Assembly: GCA_030770425.1 (NCBI GenBank) | Contig: JASJFT010000059.1 | Span: forward strand, 1-64,000 | Reading direction: 5' to 3' | DNA length: 64,000 nucleotides | Source of the DNA: Darksidea phi | Taxonomy: Eukaryota > Ascomycota > Dothideomycetes > Pleosporales > Lentitheciaceae | In this document: positions 1-13,624 of the stretch, piece after piece | Position numbering within the stretch: the first letter of the stretch is position 1 | Layout: each line of letters starts with the position of its first letter | Position numbers and translations under genes: made by a program | The notes under the pieces: model-generated | The model's input: the letters and a program-made list of their open reading frames with translations, nothing else | What the model was told of the DNA's origin: nothing | Databases searched by the model: none

Positions 1-75
1 ATCACTAACTAAGCCCTTGTCTTGGCTTCCAACCTTCTCGGGATGCCCCGCATCCTGTGATTCGCGTGGGGTTGT

Positions 76-3000
76 AACAACTTTCTACTATTAATAATAT
101 ATTTTAAGAAAAATATTTTTAAGTTAGATTTTCCCTAAGGTCTAAGAATCTAGAATTTTTACTAGTAGAAATATTCTTAGTAGTAGTTTAATAGTATTAA
201 GAAAAGAAAGAGATAGTATATTTAATTATATTTAGTTATAATTAGATATATTTAGTTATAAAAAGATAAAATTAGAGATAATTAGTAAGATTATAATTAT
301 TTAAAAGCTAACGTTTTCTAATATCTTACTAAATAAACTAGCTAGGTATAAACCTATCCTAAATATTAAAATTTATAGCTAAATATTATAGAAAAGACCT
401 ATATTATACTAAGTACTTTATTTTTTAAGAAAGAGAAATAAATTTTATTTAAATATATCTAAAAAGGTCCGAAGTTACTATATTATACTAAATAATTAAT
501 AAGTAAAGTTAAAAATTATCTAATATTTTTAATTCTTTTTTAATTTCTAAGTAGAAGATATATTAAGGAAATTAGTACTATAAGTATTATTAAACTCTTT
601 AAGATAAGTAGTTTAGATCTAGTAGCTATTATAAGAAGTAAGTTAATTTATATTACTACTATAACTATAATTTAGCGCCGAACTATACCTAATAAGTATC
701 TATTTACTATTAAAGGTAGATTCTTTCTTTCTTTTAATCTTATAATAGTACTATCGCTTTATAACCTTTTTACGAGTCTTTTTAAGCTTAAAATTAATCT
801 TAATAATATATTATAAATTACTAGGAGTTTAAATATACTAATTAGTACTTAAATATATTAAAAGGTTCTTAATACTACTTATATACTCTTTTTTAAGAGA
901 AAGAAGATTAAAAGACTTATTACTAATCTTATTATTAGAATAGTTCTATTTTAATTTCTTTTAAAGACTTTTATTATTATAATAATAATTATAGAATATA
1001 ATACTCGTTTAAGTATATTAATTATTTAAAGAGAGAGCTCTATTATACTCTTAGAATTTATTAAAGAATAAACTATCTTTTCTAGACTATATTAGTTAAA
1101 AATTTAACTAAATATATCTAATAATATTTAAAAGAAATCTACTCTTTTAAATTAGCTATAAGTTAGTTATAAAGGCTTATTACTTTCTTATTAACTTAAT
1201 AATACTTCTTCTAGATTACTATAATAAACGCTTTCTTCTAAGAATAGATAAAGAATATTTAAGTAGCTAATATACTTAAGATATCCTTTAGAATATCTAT
1301 AGTAGTAAAGTCGAAGGAAACTAGTATATTAGAATTAGTATTAATCTCTTTTTAGTACGTTATAACGCGTTTCTACTTTCTTTAGTAATAATAGTTAAGA
1401 ACTTTTTAACTAGAATCTAAAATAATCTTAACTTATATCTTAATATACTTAAGACTATAAAGGTATCTTAAGAGAATCTAATAGAATTAGTTATAGTCTA
1501 AAAGTATTTAAATATATCTAAGAATAATTTATTATAAAATAAGAAGATTATTTATATAAATAATCTTTATAATACTTTTATTAATAATTCTTAAACTTAT
1601 AAAAGTCCTATTTATTATTATTTAGATTAAAAAAGTACTACTAAACTCGACTAATAATATCTTTCTCTACTATAATAGTAATATAGAAAATATATAATAA
1701 TTAAATATACTTATTATTCTTAAGAATAGCTTTAAGCTAATAGTCCTTAATAGAATACTTTTTAGAAGTACTATTTATTCTAGGGAAGTTATAGAGCTAA
1801 ATTAAATAAAAAAGAAATTAAAAAGTATAAAAAGAGAAAATCTACGTCTATTAGTATCTAAATATATCTAAAGCTTTTTAGAAAAAGAGTAGAATACTTA
1901 TCTAGAAATATAATAAAGAGAGGTTAAAGAAAGAAAATAAAAAATTAGATTAGAGATATCTATAGTTAAGTATTAAGACTTTTATTTATTACTAAGGTTA
2001 TATAACTTACTAGTATAATAGCTATATAATATTTTACTAATTAAGATAAAAGAAAAGTAAAACTCTTCTAAAAGTCTATATAAAGATCTAATTCTAAGCT
2101 AAAATAAACCTAAATAGAACTAAAAGGGGCTCCGAAGTAGTCTTTATCTCTAATAAGATACTAAAGTTACTTATAGAACTAATCTAGACCTAAATAACTC
2201 TAGAATTAGTAAAGTAGTAAGAAGTAGACTAAAAGATATTTAAAAAGGTCTTCTTAGAACGTCTTAGGTCGAAGAGTCTTAAAGAGAGGAATAATATTAG
2301 ATATTAACTCTAAAGGGAGTTATCTAATAGTTTTATATATCTCTCGGGCGGATTATACTCTAGAGAGATAGCGATTCGTCTTATCTATACTAGAATATTA
2401 CTATTTACTTCTAACTAGAGAACTTATCCTCTATATTACCTTTTAAAAACCTATTTTCTAATATTAATAATAAATATCCCTTTATAAAAGATTATAACTT
2501 TTTATTAAAAGAAATAATAAGAATTTAAGAATTATCTAAATATTCTTTATAATAATTTTAATAAGAAAATCGATTATAAAGAAGTAATAAAGATATTAAA
2601 TTATCTTTATAATTAATTATAATATTTTAATTCTAAACTAATTAATAAAATTACTTTAAATTTAGAGTATAATTATATTATTTATTAGTTTATTAAGTTT
2701 TAATATTAATCTTATACGTTTAATTATATATAAATTATATATATAAATAGTCTACTTAATAATTTATTATATATAGGTTATTATATAATTCTTTTAAATA
2801 AAAGAGACTTCTATCTAAAGTTTTTTTAAAGTAATTATATATTATTATTTAAATTAAATTATTTTATTAATTTTATTCTATATATATATATAACTATTTA
2901 GTTATTAATTTAGTTAAATCTTTATAATCTATCTTAATTAAACTATAAACTATTTAATATTAATTAATAATTAAACTATATAATAAAAGTTATTAAATTA

Positions 3001-4440
3001 TTATAATAAGCTTCTATTCTATATAGTAAGATTATAAATTAGTAAAAGTAAAGATAAAGATCTTTTAAACTATTTAAGAATCTATTTTATATTTATTCTA
3101 TATAAAAAGTAGAAATAAAGTTAATAAGTATTATATACTAACTCTATTTTATATATTTATATAAAAACGAAGATTAACTTCTTTCTATATACTAGTAAAG
3201 AGGGCTTAGGCTATTATATATACTCTTTTATATAATATTCTATTATATACTTTTATTTAATCTTACTAAAAGAATTATTATACTATACTAATTTTCGTTA
3301 TATTAATATTAAATAACTACTACGAAATTTTAATAACTATTTCTTTTCCTTTTCTCTCTAGTATCTTTTAAATCTATTTTATATTACTAGCTCTCTCTTT
3401 ACTATAATTCTATTACTTTATTATCTTTATCTTTATCTCTTTAATCTTCTTTATATTCTAAAACTTATAAATAGCTTAAAGTATCTTTACTATATACTTT
3501 ATACTCTTCTTCGTCTAAAGATTCTTCTATAGAAATTTTATAATATTCTCTTTTTATTTAATCTTAAAATTCTTAGTAAGCTAGCTTAACTTTAAGAGCT
3601 ACTATTTAAAAAAGTTCTTTTTATTATTCTTATCTATCTTAATATATATTAAGTAGATATCGAGTTAATAAATCTATACTACTTATAATATATTTAATAG
3701 GTATATAAACTAATTCTTTATATATATAAGTTATAACTTTATAATTATAAACTTATTATATTCTTTTTTTTAAAAGATATAATTATAATTAATAATATTA
3801 TTAAGTTTATAATTTAAATATAAAATATTTAATAAGCGAGTAACGAATATAAGCGAGTAACGAACCCTAAAATATACCTAAAAATCGAAAATCTATACCT
3901 TTATATCTCTATAATAACCTATTAATAATCTTTTAAATTTTAATAGGATATAGATAGTATCTAGATAAAGAGGATATTAAATTTCTAAAAGCTAAAAATT
4001 AATAGTACGTAAGATATTAAAGAAAAGATTAAATTTCTTAAATTTAGGGGCTAAAATACGGCTATCTTAAGGAATATTAATTTTTAGCTTTTAGGAATTT
4101 AATATCCTCTTTATCTAGATACTATCTATATTCTATTAAAATTTAAAAGATTATTAATAGGTTGTTGTAGAGATATAAAGGTGTAGATTTTCGATTTTTA
4201 GGTATATTTTAGGGTTCGTTACTCGCTTATATTCGTTACTCGCTTATTAAACATGTTACTAAAAGTAGTAGCTTTCTTAAAATAAATAAACTATAGCGTT
4301 ATTAAGAACCTATTATAGGGATAACGGGTACTCCGGGCTTATAACTATTATAGTAAGTTATTATAGTAAATTACTATAAGGAAAGAAGTAAGAACTACGG
4401 TTAATTATAATAGCTCTATATAAGAGTAGCTTATATAGAA
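76..4440. repeat. AT-rich, RIP-degraded repeat block
   Basis: From about base 76 to 4440 the sequence is dominated by TA, AA and TT dinucleotides, with very few CpA or TpG sites and no ORF of useful length on either strand. The first 75 bases are of normal composition, so the left border is sharp. In filamentous ascomycetes this pattern is the product of RIP acting on duplicated DNA, mostly transposons. The original element cannot be named. A stretch inside it (about 3199-3585) recurs at 55870-56275, which supports a dispersed repeat origin. The block also contains the MITE-like palindrome at 3828-4251. Confidence 0.85.
3828..4251. mobile_element. MITE-like element with ~150-bp terminal inverted repeats
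   Basis: The left arm (3828 to about 3985) and right arm (about 4080 to 4251) are near-perfect inverted copies of each other around a ~95-bp centre. Each arm opens with TAAGCGAGTAACGAA followed at once by a second copy of GCGAGTAACGAA, so the ends carry a short direct repeat inside the inverted repeat. TTAA lies at both outer borders and could be a target duplication or part of the arms. There is no coding capacity. A diverged copy of the right end is present near 27245-27325. The superfamily is not identifiable. Confidence 0.7.
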
Positions 4441-5085
4441 CAGAATACGGTATAGTAGCCAGGAGTAGTCATGTGAGCTGACCTGGTGTGTGAGCTAGCC
4501 TGATACTTTTAGATACCTATATGGAATTTTCTACTAACACTTTCTATAATCCTGATAACCAACAGCTAATAAGGACGAGCTGAGCTGGAAGCCACTAGTG
4601 TTCGACCCCTTTGGCCCCGCACAGCTGCTTTAAGCTGGTTGTAGCCTTGTGGCCTACCCGCTCCGCTTTTATTCTATGGGTAGGAATAAGAAAATTTCCT
4701 AGCCCAGTGCACTATCTCAGCGTGCAGGAAGAACTTGAGATGATGAAGTTGCCGCATAGAAGTTTGGTCTACGCTTTGCTTCTGCCAGTTTTGAATAATA
4801 GCCATCCGCAGCTCACGGAATCTACGGATGCTTGTCCTAGCTCAGCAACATACTCATTTATTTGTTCACACATCGCTACGAAACATGGCCTCATTGGGCA
4901 CTTCAATGCGGCTTTGCTATCGGTCCCAAATGAGCTGGCTTTCGCCGCCGCCAACTTCAATATCAACTTCTCATTGATGAGAGTGGAGGCTCCTAAAGAA
5001 TTCCAAGGCCCGGGGGGTGCACTTTAAAGTACTCGACGCCGTGAGGTTGAGGAAGGACTTCCCCACCACAGCACGAAGCCTCTGA

Positions 5086-5720
5086 GTGCTCTTTGAGTCA
5101 GTGATTCCGGCCATTCCAAACCCCACAGCCAGCGCATGGCACGTATTAGGAATATGCCACACTTGGAAGAAAAATTGCACCAAAAACTACACACAAGAAT
5201 GCACACCGATCGAGCGAGTGCGGATAAAACGTCTATCTGGGCAGCAGCCACCTCAGTGCAGAAGTGCAATCGCGATGTACCTGCTCATGCATGCTGGCAC
5301 GGATCTGGAAGCCAGCTGAGACTACGTCTTTATGAGTGGAGTTGGTGGAGCGGCGGAAGCAAGAAATCCATGAAGCCTACAACATCAAAACGCGACAAGA
5401 ATCGCCGGAATCATGGCGGCCCAACAAATGTTCATGAGAGAGCAATTGTCCACCTGGAACTCGAGTGCGAGATCTTGACTTCAAGCTGCAGATATGACTA
5501 AGCATCTTCAGCAGACGCAATTGATGCTCATATTCAACAATGTTCGGATACCAGTGAATGCAAGCAATGAGCCAAATGAAAGTGTGATTAGAGCGTGGAT
5601 ATCGGCATCGGCTATGAATGCTATGGAACGATTCTTCTGTGGTATACCATAAGATCTTGCGACCTTCTGGCAATCTCCCCATGGCATTTGTACCCCAATA
5701 TGGAGGTGTTAGTAGAGCAC
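5086..5720 (+). pseudogene. Unrecognised gene relic with RIP-type stop codons
   Basis: One frame (codons in phase with 5086) reads as plausible protein for about 210 codons but is broken by stops TGA, TGA, TGA, TAA, TAG and TAG. Between the stops are protein-like stretches such as [31 protein letters not shown] and [19 protein letters not shown]. The stops are those that C-to-T change makes from CGA, CAA and CAG codons, as expected of RIP. The GC content is normal, so this is lightly mutated compared with the flanking AT-rich block. The family is not recognised. The original gene could have been transposon-encoded or a host gene caught in a duplication. The short ORF at 4611-5027 upstream has no recognisable features. 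Confidence 0.4.
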
Positions 5721-6727
5721 GTAAAAGAAATCAATCAGAAAGATGAGCCCATGGCCGGTTCTGTACTGATAATATCGACCTCTGACGCCAGCGCCGCTAA
5801 GGAAGGTGTGTTTTGGTCACTACTATCGCGCATGCGACACTACTCTCCGCTCGTAATGGCCGAGCGGCATCTTGCCTCGGACACTTCTAGAACCTCTATG
5901 GAAGAATTCCAGATCGTTGTCTAAGCGCAGTCATTGCCCAATGGAGCAAAATCTGTTCGGATGACGACCAGGTCCCGATCTCGTCGAACTCGAGCGCTCC
6001 CGCGGAGCAGACGGCACTTCGGGCACTTCGGGTCGCGGCGCACCACTGCCGAGACTGTAGGCGGCTAGTGCGACTGAGGTCAAACCTGAATCAGGGTATT
6101 CTCCGAACAATTCGAAACGCTTGGCGAGCCCACACCAGTGTGATCCTACTCCTGCGCCTTGTATCACACTACTTACTGCCTTAATTTAATTGGTGAGACC
6201 CCACATATTGGCTTGACTGCCTTGATATAATTGACGTAAAACAAAAAAGGGCCGTAACTCCTGAAACCCTGAAATCGATACGGTACAGCCTGAAGAAAGA
6301 TAGAGTGGTACGTACGTACTATTAGACTGCTTTGAGACACGTTACAGTGCCATGAATGGCCCAGGCATGCTTTTTGATCCCGTTAGACGCGTGGTGTTTT
6401 TGCTACAGTTGGACCCTGAGGCTTGGCGGTATACGTTGTGCAATGCATGAATCAAGACATATACCATTGTTGCTGAAGATATTCATTCGTTCTGTCGCCA
6501 GCGACATCGCCTCGCTCAACTGTACTTTTCTTCTCTATCTCTATTTCCTCTTCTGTTCGCTTCGTTGCCTGCCGGATTGGGCGTGGCTGCTGGACAGCCT
6601 TCTTCACCCTCCTTCGAATTTTTTGTCGACCGATAATACATTCTCTTCCGAAACGCAGGGCATACCACAGATTTCAATCTAAACGTTCGTTTGTGTTGTC
6701 TACCATTAGACCTTAAGACTACTCAGG
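5721..6727. other. Intergenic, no supported gene
   Basis: Normal base composition. Short ORFs occur on both strands (for example 6356-6682 +), but none has domain-like content or splice structure. The part next to 6728 must contain the promoter of the MFS gene; no convincing element was seen. Confidence 0.5.
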
Positions 6728-8487
6728 ATGGGTTGGGGCATTCTCGAAAGTAAGCGGACGGCATTCCCTTTAGGCACTACTAGGGTAGGAGTCAAGGACA
6801 CCAGCAATGATAAGATACCCGAACTCGATACCGCGAAGAGAATTGGAGGCGTCGTACTTTCACCGCAGCCAAGCGATGATCTGAACGACCCCCTCAACTG
6901 GTGAGTTCTCCCAAAGCGCTCCCAAGTATCCATATCTGAGTTACAGGACTATAACATGGAAATGCCTCCATCTGTTCATCATCGCATTCGGTTCTGCGGT
7001 TACCAATGCGTAAGTCCTCCACCATTCAACCCTAAACGGTTATTACTCACACTAGATCGTTACAGAGGCACGACAATGCTCACTCCTGGCCTGGAGCCTC
7101 TCACTCAGCAGATCCAGAGCAACGACGCCGATGTCTCAACGTGGATTGTCACAGCACCAACTTTCTGGACCTCGGCTGCAGCTTTCTTCGTCGTCGCCGG
7201 AACTGATATCTGGGGCAGAAGGCCATTCTACGTGGGGAGTGTCGTCCTGTTAGCCTCGTCAAATTTCGCTGCGTATTTTTCTCAGACATTTCCTGTTCTG
7301 GCAGCTGCTCGAACCGCCAACGGTCTCTTCTCAGCACCCCTATTTACACTTCTTACTGCAACCATCAGCGACATCTTCTTCGTACACCAGCGTGGTAAAT
7401 CCATCGCCGTCTGGAACCTCATGCTAAACGCCGGAGCGCAAGTTGGGTAAGTCCTCGCAACACATGAAAACGTAACATTTTCTAACATAAACTCCTTCCT
7501 AGCCAAGTTCTTGCCGGCTTCGTCACCGACACATTTGGCGTTTCGGCAAATTTCCTCATCACGGCTTTGATGTACACGGCGCTAGTCCCCTTGTTCTACT
7601 TTACTATCTTTGAATCCGCCTACTTCGCACGTAAGACGGAAGATGTCGTAACAATCCATGTCGGCCCCCAAAAGCTGACCAGCGAGTGGGATGACGGCGA
7701 TTTTAAGTCCGCCGGCCGACCTCCCAAGCAAAGTTATCGAGATCGACTGGCTCTTTCTCGTGGTAGACTGTCGGACAAGTCATTCTGGAAGGGAGTCATC
7801 AAGCCTCTTGGTCTCATCACTTCCCCCATCGTCCTTTACAGCTGCTTCCTCAACACTATTGTATTTCTCCTTCTCGCCGGCATGTCCACCTTCCTCTCCA
7901 TCCTCTTGTCCTCGCCGCCGTACAACCTGAGTCCAACCCAAATCGGCCTGACCAACCTTCCGCTGTTTGTGGTCGGTATCTTCTCCGGTCCACTGTTCGG
8001 CTGGATGTCCGATGCCTCCGTCGGGTACATGGCTCGCCACAACGGCACGACCAAGGGCATTGCTGAGCCCGAGTTCCGTCTAGTGCTCCTCCTGCTCTCA
8101 ACCCCCATCACTATGCTCGGACTGGTCGGCATAGGCACGGCCTTCGAGCAGGGCCTCAGCCTCATCTGGATCCTCGTCTGGATGACCACGGTCAACACAG
8201 GCAGCGTAGCCGGCGTGCAAATCGCGATCGCCTACGTCATTGACTGCCAACCAGAACACTCGGCTCAGGCCTTTACATCCATTAACATGATCTCGGCCGG
8301 CGCCGTGACGGTAGGCCTTACCCCTATGATCGGCTGGCTCGAGACTGACGGGCCCATGGTCGTCTTTGGATGCTTGGCATCGGCGGTTGCTGTCGTCACG
8401 GTCGCCGCGCTGCCGGTTTATGTCTTTGGCAAGAAGATTCGGGCTTGGTATGAGAGTGCTACCTGGGCGCAAAGGCTGCTTAACTAA
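6728..8487 (+). CDS. MFS drug:H+ antiporter-type transporter
   Basis: Four exons (6728-6900, 6947-7009, 7066-7446, 7503-8487) give 533 residues; the introns are 46, 56 and 56 nt with GT...AG ends. The start is the first ATG of the frame, and exon 1 is confirmed by the conserved DPLNW motif just before intron 1, typical of the fungal DHA1 multidrug group. The loop 2-3 motif A appears as GTDIWGRRPF, and the protein alternates hydrophobic segments with a long central cytoplasmic loop (about residues 245-290), fitting 12 membrane helices. The family exports toxic compounds or metabolites across the plasma membrane by proton antiport. It converges on the ABC transporter gene downstream. The substrate is unknown. 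No broken codons were found; it looks functional. Confidence 0.92.
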
Positions 8488-9435
8488 AAAAGAAAAAAAA
8501 CCGGGGCGTTCTTCCCATATCCGCGCTGCTTACGAGATCGCCTCTGCTGAGATCTTTTGGACGGCGTCGGTGAAAAGCTTCAAGCGGTGGGCACCCCTTT
8601 TTGAAGCGTTTGATGTCTTAGAAATGACCCCAGAATCGCGGTCCATTGCAAATAAATACCCACATCGGCGCTTCATCGTAGTGGCTTATCTTGTCAAGGC
8701 ATTTGGTGATGAGTTGGGTTGTAGAATGTACACTTACAAATCATCAGCCAGGACATAAACAGCCATCCATATAAAATATATGACGCAAGCAGTTGTTACA
8801 GAGGTCAAGACAGACGTAAGGAGCGTTGATTAGCATTGTCATTCATTTAGATCAGCCACATTCGTTTCACACTTTACGTTGTATGACACTTTTGATAATA
8901 CCACGTCTTGTCTACTTATCTAATATATGGGTCGAGATGGAATATTATGTGGCAGTTTCCCGGGGACCTTGCTTGATATACACAGGAGTCTTGCCTTTTT
9001 GGGTTATTCCGCGAGTTTGACGACGCGGTGGCTGCTACTCGTTCGATACACAGGAGTCCTAGCACATAGACAAGTCGAACACAGTGCCCATATACCTGGG
9101 GCCCTCGTATTGCAGTTCTGGTTTTGGCTAAGACGCTCTCGCAATCTATTCGGCCCAACGCTGTTCAGGTCCAACATCGACAGCAATCTTAAACTTACAC
9201 ATCAAGTAGCCGTCAGCCGCGCGAGAGAAAAGGTCTCGTCTCGCCCTAAACTTGCACATAACCTAGTCTCGTTATTGCCCCATCTCGAATGCCGCATAAA
9301 CCCCGTCCATCATAAAGGAGCTTGGACCGCTCACTACCGTCTTCACCTAGAGTCAATACGCAGTTTCGATAAAGTTTCTCTATCATGTCTATAGTGGTTG
9401 TTGTTGCTATCATCACTCAGCTGCTTCTATTCTCT
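8488..9435. other. Intergenic between convergent transporters
   Basis: This spacer holds the 3' regions of the MFS (+) and ABC (-) genes. An A-rich run follows the MFS stop codon. The frame that continues past the MFS stop on another phase (to 8758) is open for about 75 codons but has no recognisable domain. I see nothing else I can support. Confidence 0.5.
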
Positions 9436-12400
9436 CTATGCCAGACTCTGCGCCTCGCACATTTTCCGATAAAGACTCCCGTTTCCATTCAGCAACTCAG
9501 TATGTGTGCCCTTCTCGACAATCCTTCCGCCATAGAAGACGCAGATCGTATCAGCGTCTTTGATCGTTGACAACCGATGCGCTACGGCGATCGTGATGCG
9601 GTCATTTTCTTTGGCGGCTTCTGACAGAGCGTTTTGCACGATTTTTTCGCTCTCGGTATCCAAGGCGCTTGTTGCCTCGTCCAGTAGGAGTATGCGCGGG
9701 TTGCGAACGAGTGCGCGCGCAATGGCAATGCGTTGGCGTTGGCCGCCAGAGAGTTGAGTACCGTTCGGTCCGGCTGCCGTGCCGAGACCGTCAGGGAGAG
9801 AGGACACAAAGTCCCAAGCGTTGGCGGCACGCAGTGCTGTCTCTATCTCTGAGTCGGTTACCGCCCTTGTTTTCGTTACCCCGTTGGCTGTGGCGGGATC
9901 ATCCACACCAAGCGCAATATTCTCACGAATTGTGCCCTGGAATAGTGTTGGTTCTTGCTGTACAAGTCCCACTTGACTCCTATATTTGCGTGGATTCAAA
10001 GAAGTCAGATCATTTCCCGCGATACGAATGCTGCCTTTGGTAGGATCGTAGAAGCGCTCGAGCATGGATATGATAGTTGATTTTCCGCAACCAGAGGCGC
10101 CAACGAGGGCAACGAACTGGCCCTTCTTGGCTTCCAAGTCGATACCCTTGAGGACGGGAGCATCGGGGCGTAGAGGGTAGGCGAAGCGAACTTGATTGAA
10201 TTGGACAGGGCCTCCGTGTTTAGGGGCTTTGTCCTTGTTTTCTGGGGTTTCCTGAACCACAGGCTGGAGCTGCTTGAGCCAAAAGATGGCGTTGGCGCCG
10301 TTTTTGCCTTTTGTTATGCCTTGGTCTCGCGTTAGAGCTTGAAAAACATGACTTGAAGATAAGGAATGGCTTACTAGTTGAAAATTGGAAGATTTGGGAC
10401 GTCGCCTGTGCGCAGAAGAAGACGGACATAAAAGACACGAAGAACTCAAACAGCGTAATGTCCCCAAAAGAGACGAGGCGAGACCCATACCTAAACACAA
10501 TAGATACACTAAGTACGAGAAGGCAAACACTAGGAGGGTGGAGACGTACCAGAAACCAAGGGCCATAAACCAGTACTCCGACGATTGCGTCAGAGCAAAC
10601 CACACCATTGTGTTAAGAAGCGGTTTCACCGAGCTAGTAATAGCCTGATCAAGTTCAAAAGTGTATCGGTCCAAGATAGACCCCTCAATACCTAGAGAAG
10701 ACACCGTTCGGATGGACATAGTCGACTCGGATGCGATAGCGGCGCTGGTCGCGAGCCGCTTAGCAATAATGCGATCCAGCCTGCCGTCAAAGCGCATCTT
10801 GAACCATCCGAAACCGACAACAGCGGGCAAACCGGCGAAGACGATGACCAAGCCAAGCTTCCAAGCGTACACTATGCCTAGGATGGAACAGGCTGCGACG
10901 TTCAGGCCTGCGATGAGGATGAAACCGATGTTGAAGCCCATTAGCTCGAAGACGGCTTGGGGGTAAGCGTCGATGCGGCTGGCTAGGGCTCCGATGTTAT
11001 TCTCGGGGCGGTCAAAGTACTCGAGGTCCTGGCGGAGGATATCGTTGAAGATTTGCCTTCGCAAGTTGTGTGCCAAAGCCTAGAAACGGAGCGAGTAAGT
11101 ATCGACTCGCCACCGGGGACGGAGGCGATGGAGTGCTCACCTGTGCGAGTGTATTTGTCCCCCAACCCATGACATAATAAGAAAACAGACAAGCGCCGGC
11201 AATGACGACAAACATGGCAGCAAAGAAGTCGCCGCGATCAGTCATCTCAGATCCAGTCAAAGTAAAAACTTCAACCATATTGGCCATAAGGATAGCCTGA
11301 CCGGGAAACAAGCCCGCTGCAAACAAGTCAGTACCGTAGTCAAGACAATCAAGCGGTAAGGTGCTACTCACAGGACACTACACAGCCAGAGACCAGTGCC
11401 AAGTATGCCCATTTCAGATCCGGGTTCTCGGCAACTAGGCGCCAGACAGTAGCGAATAAGCCAAGCCGCTTATAGCTCTCGTCGTCGTATCTGTCGTCTT
11501 CTGGCTGGAGGTCGATGCTCACTTGGTCGACGGTGTGGTACCGAGTAAGAGATTTGCTTTCTTGAATGTGGGTTTCGCCCTCGGCGCTTGACGTCTCCAT
11601 GTCGCTGTCCCCAGGAGTATGCTCATTAGAGACGGTGAGCTGCTGGATGGTTACCAGACGCGCATAGGCACCGTCCGTGGCAATGAGACTCTCGTGGGTT
11701 CCCTGTTCAATGATCTTCCCCTTGGACATGACAATAATGTTATCAGCATTTCGAATGGTGGCAAGCTTGTGTGCTATGACGATGGTGGTGCGGCCGGCGG
11801 AAGCTCGATCAAGAGCCTGTTGAACGATGCCCTCGGCATAGGGATCAAGCGCGCTAGTCGCCTCATCCAACAAGAGAACCTTAGGATTCGAAACAAGACT
11901 ACGAGCGATGGCGATACGTTGTTTCTGTCCACCGGACAAAAGACCGCCTCGCTGACCAATGTCCGTTTCGTAGCCGTTTGGGAGTTGCGAGATGAAGTCG
12001 TCGGCATAGGCGATCTTGGCGGCTTCTACCACGTGGGTCATCTGCTCCTCTTTCGGGGCTTTCTCGAGAGGAGTACCGACAAGACCGTGAGCGATGTTGT
12101 CAAATACTGATCCGCGGAAGAGAACCGGTTCCTAACATAGTGGGCACATGAGTCTGAGAATTTGTATATAGTGATCACACGACATACCTGTTGCACCAGA
12201 CGGATGTTCCTCCGAAGCCAGGCGATATTGAGTGCGCTGATGGGTCGACCGTCAAGCTTGATTGCTCCTGAAGTTGGGTTGTACCATCGCTCGATGAGAC
12301 CGATAATAGTGCTTTTTCCAGAACCACTGTGGCCCACGAGTGCGGTAACCTTGCCGGCGGGAGCCTGAAGTGAGAAGTTGTCCAAGATAGTAACGTTGGG

Positions 12401-13624
12401 TCGGGTAGGGTAGGCGAAAGTAATACCTTCGAGCTCGACAACTCCAGTGAGCGAAGGGGGCTGTTCCCCGGAAGGATCGAATGGATCGATGGCGGTCTCT
12501 CGGTCAATAAGAACAAAGAGCTGAGCGGCGGCAGATGCGGCGCGAGTGAACTCAATAGAGTACGGAGCTAGCTGGGTAATGCTGAGTGCGGCGATAACCA
12601 CAGATAAAAGAACGGTGAAGACGTCTCCCGTGTTGGTAATCTCTCCATCAGCCAACATATGAATACCCCTCCAAAACGCCAGCGCATTACCGAGATAGAT
12701 GATAGTGTACTCAGCCGAGAACAAGATACCGAGAAGCAGCGAGATCTTGTTACCCCACCAATGCGCCTTGACAAGGAACCCATCAAACTTGTTGACCAGG
12801 CGCGTCCTCATCTCGAATGCATGGACAGTGCGGACGCTGGCAAGGACACCCTCAGCGAAGGAATTGGCTAGGGCATAGCATTCGAGAATTTTAGCTTCGT
12901 AACCGGCTTCGATGAATGCGCAGACGGCCATGACGGCTACCGTCATGGGGGCGATGACGCAGATGATGAGAGTGAGTTTCCAATTGGTAACGAAGGCGAT
13001 AACGAAGGAGCTAATAAAAGCTGATGCGCCTTGTAGGGTGAGACCTAGTTTCTCAGAGATACCGTTCTGGACGAGACGGCCGCTGGAGTAAGCTTGAGTG
13101 GCGACGGAGCCGCCGGTACCCAAATCGAAGTAGGCGACTTCTTGTCGCAAGGCTGATTTGAGGTAATCATGGCGCATGTTACGGACGATCCGGTAGGCGC
13201 AGTATGTTAGGAGAGTGTTGTAGATGTAGGCCATGACTAGCCTGCCGACGCCAAGATAGAAGAAGTAGAGCGCTAAGGTTGAGCCGGCATTCCGAAAGTT
13301 GTCGGCGGCAGCCTGCCCGGAGCCAAAATCTGTAAAGGCAGTAACAAATTGACCGAAGATTATGTTTTGCGAGGCAATGCCGACTCCAGATGCAAGAGCG
13401 GCAACACTGGCAATAGCTAACAATGTGAATTCTAGGGACCCAGCATATGTGAAGACTCTCTACATGTTGATAACTTAGCGAACAGCTAAGATCATAATGA
13501 TGGCATCACGTACCCAGTAAGCTTTCCAAGCACTCATAGTGTTTGGGTTGTCCGGTGGGGACATTGACTCGTTATCTATCCCTATAACGACATCGCTTTT
13601 CTCGCGTTCGCCTAGAGCGCCCAT
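9436..13624 (-). CDS. Full-length ABCB (MDR/P-glycoprotein-type) ABC exporter
   Basis: Seven exons on the minus strand (13624-13514, 13459-12188, 12131-11372, 11316-11141, 11079-10550, 10490-10375, 10319-9436) give 1282 residues, the usual size for TMD-NBD-TMD-NBD exporters. The start is the first ATG after an in-frame stop. NBD1 has Walker [10 protein letters not shown] (about residue 413), signature LSGGQKQR, Walker [13 protein letters not shown] and H-loop AHKLATI. NBD2 has [29 protein letters not shown] and AHRLSTI. Both catalytic sites therefore look canonical. Exon 6 could use an acceptor 10-11 codons earlier, which changes only a linker before NBD2. The family pumps hydrophobic drugs, toxins or farnesylated pheromone out of the cell. 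The neighbouring convergent MFS gene suggests a joint efflux role, but the substrate is unknown. Confidence 0.95.

Noticed and set aside
4611..5027. 138-codon ORF
   Set aside because: No domain, signal peptide or codon support, and a 65-codon frame overlaps it on the other strand.
8366..8758. 130-codon ORF overlapping the MFS 3' end
   Set aside because: The first part is a shadow frame of the transporter; the remainder is open but has no family support.
10220..10603. Separate ORF inside the ABC gene
   Set aside because: Part of it is exon 6 of the transporter read in its true frame; the rest is intron.
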